A stretch of DNA of 64,000 bases from Mucilaginibacter flavus (GTDB taxonomy: Bacteria; Bacteroidota; Bacteroidia; Sphingobacteriales; Sphingobacteriaceae): positions 1-64,000 of the forward strand of contig NZ_JAUFPS010000023.1 in the NCBI RefSeq assembly GCF_030409315.1, read 5' to 3'. The notes beneath the pieces are model-generated. The model ran no database searches, was not told the origin of the DNA, and saw only the letters and a program-made list of their open reading frames with translations. The position numbers and the translations under genes are program-made. This document shows positions 36,156-45,989 of this stretch, piece after piece. Position 1 is the stretch's first letter; each line of letters starts with the position of its first letter.

Positions 36156-39100
36156 ATGACTATTAAATATAAGCAGGTTTTTGTTATCTGCATCATTTTG
36201 TTTTGTTTGTCCTGCGGGCACTCCGCAAACGCACAGTCCGCAGCCGAGTTTCGCAGCCAGATAGCGGTAAGCACAGTGTCGCCTAATTCTGCCAGCCTTG
36301 GAAAATTTGGCAATATCCCGGTAAGTTATATAACTGGCGTCCCATCTGTAACCATACCGCTTTACGAGATTAATGCAGGTAAGATCAGGCTTCCGCTGTC
36401 TTTGGACTATCACGGGAGTGGCGTTAGAGTTGACGAACTGTCCTCGAGCGTAGGGACAAGCTGGGCAATGAGCGGAATTCCAGAAATGACCAGGAATATG
36501 GTGGGGCTGCCGGACGAGGGAAACGGGGGCTATTTATCTGCTATGCCATTTGATTCACTTTACAGCTATTACAACGGGATATCTTATGGCACAAACACCG
36601 ACACGCGTTTCGCGCAATACATGTATAATGTTCGGGATAATTTTGCGGATACCGAGCCTGATGTATTTTCTTATTCATTGAATGGCAGCAACGGGAAATT
36701 TATATTTAGGCCGAATGGCACGATCATGCAGATTCCAGTTACCAACAACAAGATCGAAAGGATTCCGGGAAACAATTACAAGATAACGGATGCCAATGGA
36801 TTTATCTACATTTTCGATCAGCAGGAAACGACGCAAATGGTTACGGCATCTGCCACAAGCGCCTATCCCAGCACGTGGAAAGTTTCCAAAATAATTGATC
36901 CAACACTCGCGGATACTGTTTACTTTAAATATACGCCGAATAGCGGCACAATCGAGCGCAGTTGGAGCTACACATATACCCTGGGTAACAGGCCGAGCGG
37001 AAATCCGGATGCGGCAACAACGCTTTCGGATGCCAGTGGCGAAAATTCGTCAGTGTCGCAAATATCCCATTCCTCCCAGTTTCCAAACGAGATAGATTGG
37101 CGAGGGGGAAAGGTGACCTTCAAAAATATGTCAGATCGTACAGATCGCAGTACCGAATTACGACTTGACAGTGTGAGGGTATATTCCAAACTCAATGGGG
37201 CCTACCAACTAATCAAAAATATTAAGCTCAACCAATCCTACTTTTATAGCAACCCTGTTTCTGGAAAGATGCCCGATTACCGCAATTACCGGCTCAGGCT
37301 TGATTCGGTGACTTTTTTTTCGGTTAGTTCAACACTATCGCCCCAGCAGTACAGTATGACCTACAATAATACCCCCATCGCGCCGAACGAATCTTTCGGG
37401 CAGGACATTTGGGGGTTTAATAACGGCGCCTATAACAATACCACACTAATGCCTCAGCAAAGCGTATCATGGAAGAACTCCTATCCGACTATTGGCGAGG
37501 CAAATATGGACCCCGATTCCACTGGCGCATTCGTCCAGGCCTGCATGCTTCAATCGATCAAGTATCCTACCAAGGGAACAAGTGTGTTTACTTTTGAACC
37601 ACACCGTTACCCTTTGGATTACCAAACAACAAAGTTACAGTCTGTTTATTGCGATGCATATGGCAGTGTTCAAACCACGAATAGCACATCCTTTACACCT
37701 ACAGCAAACCAGTCTGCTTTCCGTTATAGTGCTACGCTTTCTCCCTATAACTATCCCGGCGTTACTGACCGACCACAAATTAAGATGATTGACCAGACGA
37801 CAGGCCAAACAGTCTTTCTGGTTAACAATGTCAGCAATCCCAGCCAGAGCTATAGTGTAAGTAATATAGCCCTTAACTTGACGGTTGGCCACAATTATGT
37901 TATAACTACGACTATTTATACAACAGATTCCAGAGTTCAGGCAACTTGCACAGTATCCTGGGTAATCCCGGTAAGCGGTACGGTTATTAAAACTGGCGGC
38001 GGGTTGCGGGTAAGTTCGATAACTAATTACGACAACAATGGCAGTTTTATTAACAAAGAATTATACCAATACAATAATGACGGAATAGGGAAGCTGTTGC
38101 AGAGCGCATCTTACCTTGCTGTTAACTATGACTACCTGTTCTATTCATTTGGCTATGCGTATGGCAACTCAGTTGCTTGTGCTGAAGCTACCGGCGATGT
38201 CGACATAGTATACCATGCTAAAAGCGTGTATCCAGCAACACAATTTAGTGGTAGCCCGGTGGTTTATGGAGCGGTGACTAAATACGACGTAGATGCCGCT
38301 GGAAACCCGAACGGTAAAAGTGTTTTCAGTTATGATATTTACGATGATCAGGCCGGGCTTGCTTCGACTGATTACGGTTCGATAGGTATCTGGTTGATTT
38401 CCAATCTTTGGAAGAATGGTTTTATGAACCATGAGTATGTTTACAAATCTACGGAATCGGGTTACAGTCCGGTAAACATTAAGCAATATAATTACCAGGT
38501 TTACCGCCGAGATACTTTATTGGGGCTTAAGATCAAGCCTTTATATATTAAAATGTCAGGTTGCGAGGTAATCAACAGCGTCAATACAAGGTATGGCCCG
38601 GTAAATACGCCCAATGACGGCAACCATACACACTTTTTCATGGGCCGCGTTCCAACCTACACAGGTTCAATGCTGCTACAATCAGAATCGGATACCACAT
38701 TTGATAACGCCGGCAACAAAGTAGTTACTCAAAAAAATAATTATTATGATGACGTTACCCATATTTTTCCAACTAAGACGGAGGTATTCAATAGCAAGAA
38801 CGAGATGCTGACTAACACGATCAAGTACCCGCATGATTTTGCATCAGGTACCAATGTGTACCAGAAAATGCTGGGCCGAAACATCGTTTCACCAACTGTA
38901 AGTTTTCGGCAACTGAAAAACGGAACGCAATTGGAGCTTGCCAATATCAATTACAATGATTGGTTTAGTAATAGTAGTGTACTACTGCCACAAACGGTTG
39001 ACGAACAGGTACTGGCTAACACCATAGAAACCCGGACAAAATTTAACAAATATGACACTTATGGTAATATCCTGGAACAACAGAAGGCAAACGGCCCCGT

Positions 39101-39596
39101 AATGGGTTATATGTGGGGTTACTACAGCCAGTATCCTGTAGCCGAAGTCTCTAACGCCACGAGTAGTCAATTTTATTATGAAGGGTTTGAAGAAAACATA
39201 GGGCCAAATGTTTTGACGGGGACCGCACATACTGGAACACGATTCTACAACGGCACGTATACGGTGAGCTGGACGAAGCCCGACACCAGGGTATATATGA
39301 TATCCTACTGGTATAAAACAAGTAGCGGCGTATGGACCTACATGCCTGAAGCCACTTACAACGGCCCTACTCTTGCCCTGTCTGGTGGTAATGCCTATGA
39401 TGATATCAGGATATACCCGGCAGATGCGCAGATGAGTACCTACACCTACGCCCCCTTAGTTGGTATGACAAGTATGACCGATGCGAAGGGCCAGACGACG
39501 TATTATGAGTATGACGGTTTCCAGCGATTGATCAACATCAGAGACAAGGACGGAAACATAGTAAAGCATACGGATTACCATTACCAGGGGCAATAA
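36156..39596 (+). CDS. Large secreted YD/RHS-family partner protein (1146 aa)
   Basis: A secreted 1146-residue protein with a signal peptide ending near ANAQS. The start VSPNSASLGKFGNIPVSYIT, then GKIRLPLSLDYHGSGVRVDE and SSVGTSWAMSG, is typical of Bacteroidota proteins encoded just before RHS proteins. The extreme C-terminus contains a YD repeat (TYYEYDGFQRLINIRDKDGN). No toxin tip follows; it stops at YHYQGQ. It precedes the RHS core gene by 31 bases. By analogy with TcB/TcC pairs it might supply the first part of a shell closed by the next protein; that is inference. Confidence 0.75.
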   Translation: MTIKYKQVFVICIILFCLSCGHSANAQSAAEFRSQIAVSTVSPNSASLGKFGNIPVSYITGVPSVTIPLYEINAGKIRLPLSLDYHGSGVRVDELSSSVGTSWAMSGIPEMTRNMVGLPDEGNGGYLSAMPFDSLYSYYNGISYGTNTDTRFAQYMYNVRDNFADTEPDVFSYSLNGSNGKFIFRPNGTIMQIPVTNNKIERIPGNNYKITDANGFIYIFDQQETTQMVTASATSAYPSTWKVSKIIDPTLADTVYFKYTPNSGTIERSWSYTYTLGNRPSGNPDAATTLSDASGENSSVSQISHSSQFPNEIDWRGGKVTFKNMSDRTDRSTELRLDSVRVYSKLNGAYQLIKNIKLNQSYFYSNPVSGKMPDYRNYRLRLDSVTFFSVSSTLSPQQYSMTYNNTPIAPNESFGQDIWGFNNGAYNNTTLMPQQSVSWKNSYPTIGEANMDPDSTGAFVQACMLQSIKYPTKGTSVFTFEPHRYPLDYQTTKLQSVYCDAYGSVQTTNSTSFTPTANQSAFRYSATLSPYNYPGVTDRPQIKMIDQTTGQTVFLVNNVSNPSQSYSVSNIALNLTVGHNYVITTTIYTTDSRVQATCTVSWVIPVSGTVIKTGGGLRVSSITNYDNNGSFINKELYQYNNDGIGKLLQSASYLAVNYDYLFYSFGYAYGNSVACAEATGDVDIVYHAKSVYPATQFSGSPVVYGAVTKYDVDAAGNPNGKSVFSYDIYDDQAGLASTDYGSIGIWLISNLWKNGFMNHEYVYKSTESGYSPVNIKQYNYQVYRRDTLLGLKIKPLYIKMSGCEVINSVNTRYGPVNTPNDGNHTHFFMGRVPTYTGSMLLQSESDTTFDNAGNKVVTQKNNYYDDVTHIFPTKTEVFNSKNEMLTNTIKYPHDFASGTNVYQKMLGRNIVSPTVSFRQLKNGTQLELANINYNDWFSNSSVLLPQTVDEQVLANTIETRTKFNKYDTYGNILEQQKANGPVMGYMWGYYSQYPVAEVSNATSSQFYYEGFEENIGPNVLTGTAHTGTRFYNGTYTVSWTKPDTRVYMISYWYKTSSGVWTYMPEATYNGPTLALSGGNAYDDIRIYPADAQMSTYTYAPLVGMTSMTDAKGQTTYYEYDGFQRLINIRDKDGNIVKHTDYHYQGQ

Positions 39597-39627
39597 TCAA
39601 CCTATCAACCTTAAAACAAACATTTAT

Positions 39628-42600
39628 ATGGCCATTCACCATATCACCATAAATAACAGGCTACGGCAGTTAAGTTTGGCTTTAAGCCTGATGTTTTGTG
39701 CATTCAGCTTACAGGCCCAAACCTACCTGCCGTCCCCGGCCTCGCTTACGGGAACGCCGACGGCCGGCTCCTATTACAATAACAGCAGGATCACTATAAC
39801 GGCCCCGTTCAGCTTTACGGCAGCAAGCGGGAGCAGCCTGATGTTGTATATTGTAAACCAAGACTGCGTACCGCTGGCCAGTCTGCCAGGCGCGGCGCAG
39901 AACTATATTGTCACGTCGGTACCCCGTGTCGGCGGGTTTCAGAACTCGGGACCTGCTGTGAATACGGGCGATTTTGCCAACCGTACTACCTGCGACCTGA
40001 TGCAGACGGTACAGTACTTTGACGGCCTGGGCCGGCCGTTGCAAACGGTTCAGGTAAAAGGCTCCACAGGGTTGAAAGACGTGGTGCAGCCGGTAGCCTA
40101 TGACGCGTTTGGCCGCGAGGCTACCAAATACCTGTCTTATGCCTCGCCATCGGTAGATGGCAGCTATAAGTCCAATGCCATCAGCAGCGAGCTTGGCAGT
40201 TTTTATGGCAGCGGCACAAGCGGCGCGCAGCAGAGTAACAACAGCGGCATAGTGGTTAACCCCTATCCGTATAGTGTTACCAACTTTGAGCCCTCTCCCC
40301 TGAACCGTGTAACAGAGCAGGGCGCGCCAGGTACCCCCTGGCAGCCGGTAGCCGGGAATACGACCGGGCATACCATGAAAATGGTTTATACCACCAATAA
40401 CCTGGCCACCGATACGGCTTCCAACATGCGGGTGACGTTGTACAACGCCCCCATCAACAGCGACCAGAGCCATAGCCTAACGATAGGGAACAGTTCCGGA
40501 AACTATTACCTGGCCGGGCAGTTAACCGTAACCGTGAGTAAAGACGAGAACTGGAAAAGCGGCCGCGGCGGAACAATAGAAGAGTATAAAGATAAGGAAG
40601 GGCATGTGGTGCTGAAACGGACGTTTAACTACATCCCGGCAGTGGGCAACACGCCCGCGTTGCTGCAAATGCTGAGCACGTATTATGTATACGACGACCT
40701 GGGTAACCTGGCCTATGTACTGCCGCCGCTGAGCGCTGCCGATAACGGGATCACCACGGCCTCCAACCAAACGGTAATTGACAATATCTGTTACCAGTAC
40801 CGTTATGACGAGCGCAACCGGTTAAGCCGCAAGCGAATTCCGGGTAAGGATTGGGAGTATCTGGTATATAACCAGCTTGACCAGCCGGTACTGAGCCAGG
40901 ATGCCAACCAACGCGTAAATAACCAGTGGACGGTGACCAAGTACGATGCCCTGGGCCGGGTGATCATGACGGGCTTATGGACGGATGCCTCGGCATCGTC
41001 GCAGGCCACATTGCAAGCCAATATCTATGCCGCAGTCCAATGGGATGTACGCAATACGGCAGATGTAACAACGGGCTATACCGTCAGCAGTTACCCGGCT
41101 ATCAGCAGCTATTTGAACATCAGTTACTATGACGATTACAGCTTCAGCAATATCACCGGGCTGCCACCGGCATTTAGCGGGGTGCCCACAGGAGCTAACG
41201 CGCAGCCTAAAGGGCTGCTTACCGGGAGTAAAACCAATGTGCTGGGCAGTACCAATATGCTGTGGGATGTAAGTTACTACGATGGGCTTGGCCGGAACAT
41301 GCAAACCTATAAGCAGCACTACCTTGGGGGAACGGTTAACGTAAATAACTACGATGTCATCAATAATACCTATGACTTCACCAACGCGGTAACCGCTACC
41401 ACCCGTAAACATTATAACAGTACGAATACCACGGCCCCGGTATTAACGATAGCCAATACATATGTTTATGACCATATGGGCCGTAAAACGCAAACCTTCG
41501 AGCAGATTAACGGGGGGACAAACGTGTTGCTGAGCCAAACGGACTATAACGATATCGGTCAGCTGAAAACCAAGCACCTGCACAGCACGAACGGCGGCAG
41601 CACCTTTTTGCAGAATACGGACTACGCGTACAATGAGCGGGGCTGGCTAAGCATGCTCAACGATGTAAGCAAGGCACCGGCGCCGGATAAACTGTTCAGC
41701 ATGTCGCTGAACTACAATACGCCGGTAGCAGCCAACAATGGCAGCCCGCAGTATAACGGTAACATAGCCGAGCAGTTATACAATAAAGGTACGCTGGGAC
41801 AAAAGTTTGTAACGTACAATTACGACCAGCTGAATAGGTTGACGGCGGGTAACTCTCAGGAGGCATTCAGCGAGAACGGGATCAGTTATGATGCGAACGG
41901 CAATATCCAGGGCCTGACGCGTTTCGGGCCGAATGCGGGAACATTGACTTATAACTATGGCGGGACGAATCGTTTGGCAAGCGTAAGCAGCAATAACGGG
42001 AGCGTGGCACGGAGCTACGGTTATGATGGGAATGGTAACGCGACGAGCGACGGGCAGGGCAATACGATCACGTACAACCTGCTGAACCTGCCGGCAACGA
42101 TTACCGCAAAAAACCTGAGTTATGTTTATACGGCATCGGGGGAAAAACTGCGTAAGATCGTTAACGGTACAGTAACGGAATATATCGGGGGAATCCAGTA
42201 CACGGGCACGGGTATCGACTTTGTACAGACGGAAGAGGGTAGGGTACTGAACCCGACAAGTTCACCGAACTACGAGTATACGCTGACGGATCACCTGGGC
42301 AATAACCGTTTGGCGTTTGACCAGGTAACGGGCAAGGTAGGGGAGGATGATTATTATCCTTTCGGGCTGAATGTTCACCGTCAAATAAACTCGGGAAATC
42401 ATTACCTTTACAATAAGAAGGAGTTGCAGGATGAACTGAACCAGTATGATTATGGTGCAAGGTTCTATGATCCGGTGATTGCAAGGTGGACGAGCGTTGA
42501 TCCACTGGCGGAAAAAATGAGAAGATGGAGTCTGTATAACTATGGTTTGAATAACCCTATTAGGTTCATTGATCCAGATGGAATGGAGCCACAGGATGGA

Positions 42601-43134
42601 GGTAATCCCCGGTCAAATACCGTTGTGCTAAAGCCTGGCGGAGGCTACGAGACAAATTTTAATGTTCAAAAACATGCAGAAATACCCATACCTAGTGCCG
42701 ACGAGGTAAGTAATGGGTTGGGAACATTAGGCACCGGCCTTACAACTGCTGGTTATATTACTGCACCGATTGGTGGAGCGGAACTTATACCAATTGGAGA
42801 GGGGATAAGCACAATCAGCACCGGAATTTCGGTAGTAAATGATGTTAAAGATCACAAATATATCAGTGCCGTAACAACAATCGCGTTAGATAAAGGCTTT
42901 GGAACGCTTGGTAAGCTGGTTGAGAACGGTAAAAACATATCGAAGACCGGGAAACTGATACTAGGCGGAACACTTTTTGCAACCGGGAAGGTCACAGATT
43001 TATTTGTGGATGCAATTAAGACTGATATAGATCAAAAACAAAAAGTTAATCCTCCCCCTAAACTTGCAAATTCAGAACATAACAAAAAAGTTGAACAATA
43101 CACACAGCAATATTTTAAGAAAAATAAAAAATAA
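39628..43134 (+). CDS. RHS-repeat protein with variable C-terminal toxin-like tip
   Basis: A 1168-residue secreted protein: signal peptide ending near LQAQTY, a DUF6443-like N-terminal region (QTVQYFDGLGRPLQTVQVKG), many YD/RHS repeats, and the RHS-associated core (YDYGARFYDPVIARWTSVDP, then NNPIRFIDPDGME at ~975-987). After the core the sequence changes character, from GC-richer to AT-rich DNA, and the last ~180 residues form the variable tip. The core would encapsulate the tip until delivery. A small membrane protein gene follows 13 bases later as candidate immunity. No VgrG, PAAR or Hcp gene is present, so a T6SS link is not supported here. Confidence 0.9.
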   Translation: MAIHHITINNRLRQLSLALSLMFCAFSLQAQTYLPSPASLTGTPTAGSYYNNSRITITAPFSFTAASGSSLMLYIVNQDCVPLASLPGAAQNYIVTSVPRVGGFQNSGPAVNTGDFANRTTCDLMQTVQYFDGLGRPLQTVQVKGSTGLKDVVQPVAYDAFGREATKYLSYASPSVDGSYKSNAISSELGSFYGSGTSGAQQSNNSGIVVNPYPYSVTNFEPSPLNRVTEQGAPGTPWQPVAGNTTGHTMKMVYTTNNLATDTASNMRVTLYNAPINSDQSHSLTIGNSSGNYYLAGQLTVTVSKDENWKSGRGGTIEEYKDKEGHVVLKRTFNYIPAVGNTPALLQMLSTYYVYDDLGNLAYVLPPLSAADNGITTASNQTVIDNICYQYRYDERNRLSRKRIPGKDWEYLVYNQLDQPVLSQDANQRVNNQWTVTKYDALGRVIMTGLWTDASASSQATLQANIYAAVQWDVRNTADVTTGYTVSSYPAISSYLNISYYDDYSFSNITGLPPAFSGVPTGANAQPKGLLTGSKTNVLGSTNMLWDVSYYDGLGRNMQTYKQHYLGGTVNVNNYDVINNTYDFTNAVTATTRKHYNSTNTTAPVLTIANTYVYDHMGRKTQTFEQINGGTNVLLSQTDYNDIGQLKTKHLHSTNGGSTFLQNTDYAYNERGWLSMLNDVSKAPAPDKLFSMSLNYNTPVAANNGSPQYNGNIAEQLYNKGTLGQKFVTYNYDQLNRLTAGNSQEAFSENGISYDANGNIQGLTRFGPNAGTLTYNYGGTNRLASVSSNNGSVARSYGYDGNGNATSDGQGNTITYNLLNLPATITAKNLSYVYTASGEKLRKIVNGTVTEYIGGIQYTGTGIDFVQTEEGRVLNPTSSPNYEYTLTDHLGNNRLAFDQVTGKVGEDDYYPFGLNVHRQINSGNHYLYNKKELQDELNQYDYGARFYDPVIARWTSVDPLAEKMRRWSLYNYGLNNPIRFIDPDGMEPQDGGNPRSNTVVLKPGGGYETNFNVQKHAEIPIPSADEVSNGLGTLGTGLTTAGYITAPIGGAELIPIGEGISTISTGISVVNDVKDHKYISAVTTIALDKGFGTLGKLVENGKNISKTGKLILGGTLFATGKVTDLFVDAIKTDIDQKQKVNPPPKLANSEHNKKVEQYTQQYFKKNKK
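42589..43131 (+). other. Variable toxin-like tip of the RHS protein
   Basis: About 181 residues after PDGME. A Gly/Ile/Thr-rich hydrophobic segment (VSNGLGTLGTGLTTAGYITA, then GEGISTISTGISVVNDV) and a second one (KLILGGTLFATGKVTDLFVD) lead to a hydrophilic Lys-rich end. No catalytic motif is visible. It could be a pretoxin plus short effector or a membrane-acting toxin. The two-helix membrane protein next door would fit the latter. Confidence 0.5.
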
Positions 43135-43147
43135 CTTATTTCTAAAT

Positions 43148-43330
43148 ATGAATATAATATATATATTATCCGGAATCGCATTATCAATATACGGAATCTG
43201 GTTTTCAATAAAAAAGATAATAAATATAATAGGCGGAAGAGAAAGTTTGTTAGGCTCAGACATAAAATTACTCGGTGTAGGCATAATAATGATAATATGT
43301 GGAATAATTATCATTATGCAACATGTTTAA
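43148..43330 (+). CDS. Two-helix membrane protein, candidate immunity protein for the RHS tip
   Basis: A 60-residue protein starting at ATG 43148; an upstream in-frame ATG at 43064 lies inside the RHS gene and is not preferred. Two hydrophobic helices (IIYILSGIALSIYGIWF and KLLGVGIIMIICGIIIIM) flank a short polar loop with GGRESLLGSD. It starts 13 bases after the RHS stop and is strongly AT-rich like the tip. Small membrane immunity proteins are known for pore-forming toxins. Function is inferred from place and topology. Confidence 0.6.
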   Translation: MNIIYILSGIALSIYGIWFSIKKIINIIGGRESLLGSDIKLLGVGIIMIICGIIIIMQHV

Positions 43331-43378
43331 AAGTTATCTTATAGGGAATAAAACGCAGTTGTTTGTAGTCTTCCGCTG

Positions 43379-43426
43379 TTCGAATGTCTCTGACTTCGAA
43401 CGGCTATGCTTGTAGTTTATAACTAC
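43379..43426 (+). repeat. 48-base direct repeat, copy 1
   Basis: Starts TTCGAATGTCTCTGACTTCG and ends TGTAGTTTATAACTAC. It matches 43840-43887 at 43 of 48 positions by eye and includes a TTCGA...TCGAA inverted pair. Confidence 0.7.
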
Positions 43427-43436
43427 TGTTGGATTA

Positions 43437-43472
43437 GATAAACGTAAAGTTGTAAAATAAACGAAGCCTGGC
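43437..43472 (+). repeat. Repeat shared with the region after the orphan toxin cassette
   Basis: Starts GATAAACGTAAAGTTGT and ends AGCCTGGC; counterpart of 26001-26036, with 5 mismatches in 36 by eye. Confidence 0.6.
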
Positions 43473-43839
43473 TCGCACCTTGTTGGTGTTCCCTCACCGC
43501 ACGCTGTTGTGTGTTTTCACCAACAGCAGGTTCGTGATGTAAGATGCTGTAGCAAGGGTAAGAGTTACCCGGGGCAACCTTAACATCGGGTTTTTTGTGT
43601 AACGGAATTTCGCATTAGCGATTGCAGCGGATACCCGCCCTGAGCCAAAGGACTGTGGGCGTATGAGCGGAAAGCGCGACCCCACTTCTACCGGCGGGGA
43701 AATGCCATTGTCAAAATAAAACTTTCGAGTGTTCCCCGCATATCCAATACGCCGGCTTCGTGATGCAGGATGCGGCAGCACGGGAAAGACCCAGCTGCCG
43801 CGAGTTTATAACTTTCCCGCTGTCCGTAGAGTTCGGCTA

Positions 43840-43887
43840 TTCGAAAGTCTCCAACTTCGAACGCCTATGCCTGTAGTTTATAACTAC
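43840..43887 (+). repeat. 48-base direct repeat, copy 2
   Basis: Starts TTCGAAAGTCTCCAACTTCG and ends TGTAGTTTATAACTAC. It lies 461 bases after copy 1, in the same orientation. Both copies are followed by a GTTGGA within about 25 bases. Confidence 0.7.
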
Positions 43888-44347
43888 AGCGATAAAGGTT
43901 GTTGGAATATTATATGACCTCGGCTGGCACGCACGTGTGTTTCGTTCAATGAATAGGCAAAAACACCAGGATGTTTAAATGAATCCGGGTGTTTTGCTTA
44001 CCTACAGATTAGCTTAAAGAAGAGAAACGGCTACCGGCCTGTGACCAAGGCCTTGTGTGGTATGAGTGAATAGCCTGACTGCAGCTTCTACCATCGTTGC
44101 CAATAGTTTGTAACTGGTGAGATCGCAATTTAGCTAAAATGCAAACCATGTTTTTTGTAATTTATTGATAATAAGATGACTGTAAAATGTGTTTTTTGAA
44201 TTATGTTAAGTTATGTTAACCCAATTTCGAGTTGCAGGCATGCTTCTAAGCCGGCATTCAGAATACTCCCGCTGCCGCGAGGTTATAACTCCTGCCTTAG
44301 CGTAAAGCCGCTTTCTGTGTTAGCATGCTGGGTGTTCCCCCTGGTTT

Positions 44348-45499
44348 CTATTGAAAAGTATTACCCATCTGAAACATAGGCAGGTACATGGCAATCATAA
44401 TAACCCCAACCAAAAAGCCCACTACGATAATAAAAAGCGGTTCCATAATGCTGCTCAAGGAAGCCGTCTGGTATTCTACCTCTTCGCCGTACTGTTCGGC
44501 GATTTTAGCAAAAAAATAATCCAGTTTATTGGATTCCTCCCCAATTCGTACCAGTTGAATCATTTTGGATGGATAGATTTTGAATTGTTGCAGGCTCTGG
44601 TTAAGCGATTTACCATTGAGGATATCATCTTCCACTTTTTGCAGAGACGATTCAATTGGATACCAGCCCACCATCTGCTTACTAAGCGAAATTGCCCTCA
44701 ATAAGGGTACATGCGCGCCGGTAAGGAGCCGCATGGAGTTACAAAAACGGCCCAGGTAAATTTTCTTCACCAGGTTGCCTGCCACAGGTAGTTTTAATAC
44801 CAACCCAGATGATACCTTGCGGTAGGTCTCCGTTTTGCGAACACGAAATAAGACCACAACAATGGCGGTGATCAAGATAAAAATCGGGAAAAAATATTTT
44901 TCCATCCCCTTGGAGATGCTGATCACTAATTCGGTGATCCATGGAAGTTCGCCGCCGAAACGTTTTAAAACATCTGCGAACATGGGCACCACCACTTTGA
45001 GCATGAAGTATACTGCCCCAAAAGATGATAGCAGTACCATGCAGGGATAGGATAAGGTTGAAATGATTTTTCGCCGTTGTTTAATCCTGCCCTGGTAGTA
45101 TTTTGCCAGATCTTGTAAAACTACAGCCAGCTGCCCGGTTTCTTCACCAATTTGTATACTGTATACTTCGTACAGCGAAAATTTGCCCGATTTTTCTAAT
45201 GCTTTAGATAGGGCGATCCCGTTGGTTAATACGTTTTTTTGAATTACCGTGAATAATTTGCGGTCATTTTCGTTTTCCTGCTCCGCGGTTACCAGTTCCA
45301 GGCTGGTTTTCAGGTTAATGCCGGCCAGTAGGAGCGAACTGAGCTCAAGATACAGGTACTCTTTTTTCTTATCGTTCAATTGACCGTTACCAAAGCTGAT
45401 GTCCTGGTTTAAAAATGCCAGCAGGCCGCCCTCCTTTTTAGGTTCGCTGCTTTTAGGCGCTTTCTTTTTTTTGTACTGGCTCAGGTCAATCGTTGGCAT
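44348..45499 (-). CDS. gspF: Inner-membrane platform protein GspF/PilC family
   Basis: A 383-residue polytopic protein, last gene of the right secretion operon. It has the two GspF repeats: first with LELSSLLLAGINLKTSLELV and GEETGQLAVVLQDLAKYY (~45-145), second with RLLTGAHVPLLRAISLSKQM and RIGEESNKLDYFFAKIAEQY (~245-340), plus three hydrophobic segments. ATG 45499 (MPTIDLSQYKKKK) is preferred over the GTG at 45529; it overlaps the previous gene by 14 bases. It interacts with GspE from the other arm. Confidence 0.92.
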   Translation of the reverse strand: MPTIDLSQYKKKKAPKSSEPKKEGGLLAFLNQDISFGNGQLNDKKKEYLYLELSSLLLAGINLKTSLELVTAEQENENDRKLFTVIQKNVLTNGIALSKALEKSGKFSLYEVYSIQIGEETGQLAVVLQDLAKYYQGRIKQRRKIISTLSYPCMVLLSSFGAVYFMLKVVVPMFADVLKRFGGELPWITELVISISKGMEKYFFPIFILITAIVVVLFRVRKTETYRKVSSGLVLKLPVAGNLVKKIYLGRFCNSMRLLTGAHVPLLRAISLSKQMVGWYPIESSLQKVEDDILNGKSLNQSLQQFKIYPSKMIQLVRIGEESNKLDYFFAKIAEQYGEEVEYQTASLSSIMEPLFIIVVGFLVGVIMIAMYLPMFQMGNTFQ

Positions 45500-45989
45500 C
45501 GGTATCTTGTTCAAAAAGGTTAACAGCACTATAGGGTTTATAATAACGGAGCGTTATTTTCTCGTTTTGAAAAAACAGATCAAGATCCAGTTCATCCACT
45601 CTGGCCGGTTGATCACTCGTGAAATCCACCGCTTGCTGTTCAAATAACACTAATGTATGTTCCGTTTTAACTTTAAAGGTATCGGTAATCCCGTTAATTC
45701 GCACAATTTCATTCTTTTCAAGCAGGTAACGCGTGATATCCTTATCATTTTTTATAACGATACCCGAATCAGTCCTGGTAACCAGGTCGGCGCGGCGAAA
45801 ATCCCGTTTCAATAGCAAGTCCAGTTGCGCAAGCCTTGCCGCCTCTTCGTTTTTATAAACAAATCCGTTATAGGAACGGCTCACAATAGTAAATGCCGTA
45901 TAAACAATAGCAATCAGTATGGCCGAAACCAGCATAGCAATGGTAACTTCCATAATGGTAAAGGCAGGAAGCTTATGGTTTGGTTTCAT
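45486..45989 (-). CDS. Minor pseudopilin (GspJ/PulJ-like)
   Basis: A 167-residue prepilin: short basic leader KPNHKLPA, then FTIMEVTIAMLVSAILIAIV, with cleavage after Ala and Glu at mature position 5. The rest is a beta-rich globular domain (DFRRADLVTRTDSGIVIKND). Place and length fit the GspJ class, which joins the pseudopilus tip complex. Start overlaps the upstream pseudopilin gene by 17 bases. Confidence 0.75.
   Translation of the reverse strand: MKPNHKLPAFTIMEVTIAMLVSAILIAIVYTAFTIVSRSYNGFVYKNEEAARLAQLDLLLKRDFRRADLVTRTDSGIVIKNDKDITRYLLEKNEIVRINGITDTFKVKTEHTLVLFEQQAVDFTSDQPARVDELDLDLFFQNEKITLRYYKPYSAVNLFEQDTDAND

Larger units (their letters stand above)
43331..44347. other. 1-kb intergenic region of degenerate repeats after the RHS module
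   Basis: No ORF is supported. It contains two copies of a 48-base repeat (43379 and 43840), two related 28-base segments (43531 and 43757), two related segments near 43,630-43,690 and 44,030-44,095 (ending CACTTCTACC and AGCTTCTACC), and pieces shared with 25.95-26.04 kb. The pattern suggests debris of repeated recombination behind the toxin cassette, or a repetitive element family. Confidence 0.5.

Noticed and set aside
39709..40473. Long - strand open frame (254 aa) opposite the RHS gene
   Set aside because: It is a shadow of GC-richer repetitive RHS coding sequence, with low-complexity Gly/Arg-rich translation.
39628..43134. RHS locus as evidence for a type VI secretion system
   Set aside because: No Hcp, VgrG, PAAR or sheath genes lie in the window and the RHS protein has a Sec signal peptide, which argues against T6SS delivery.
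43331..44347. Repeats as a CRISPR array
   Set aside because: Only two copies per repeat, irregular spacing and no cas genes.
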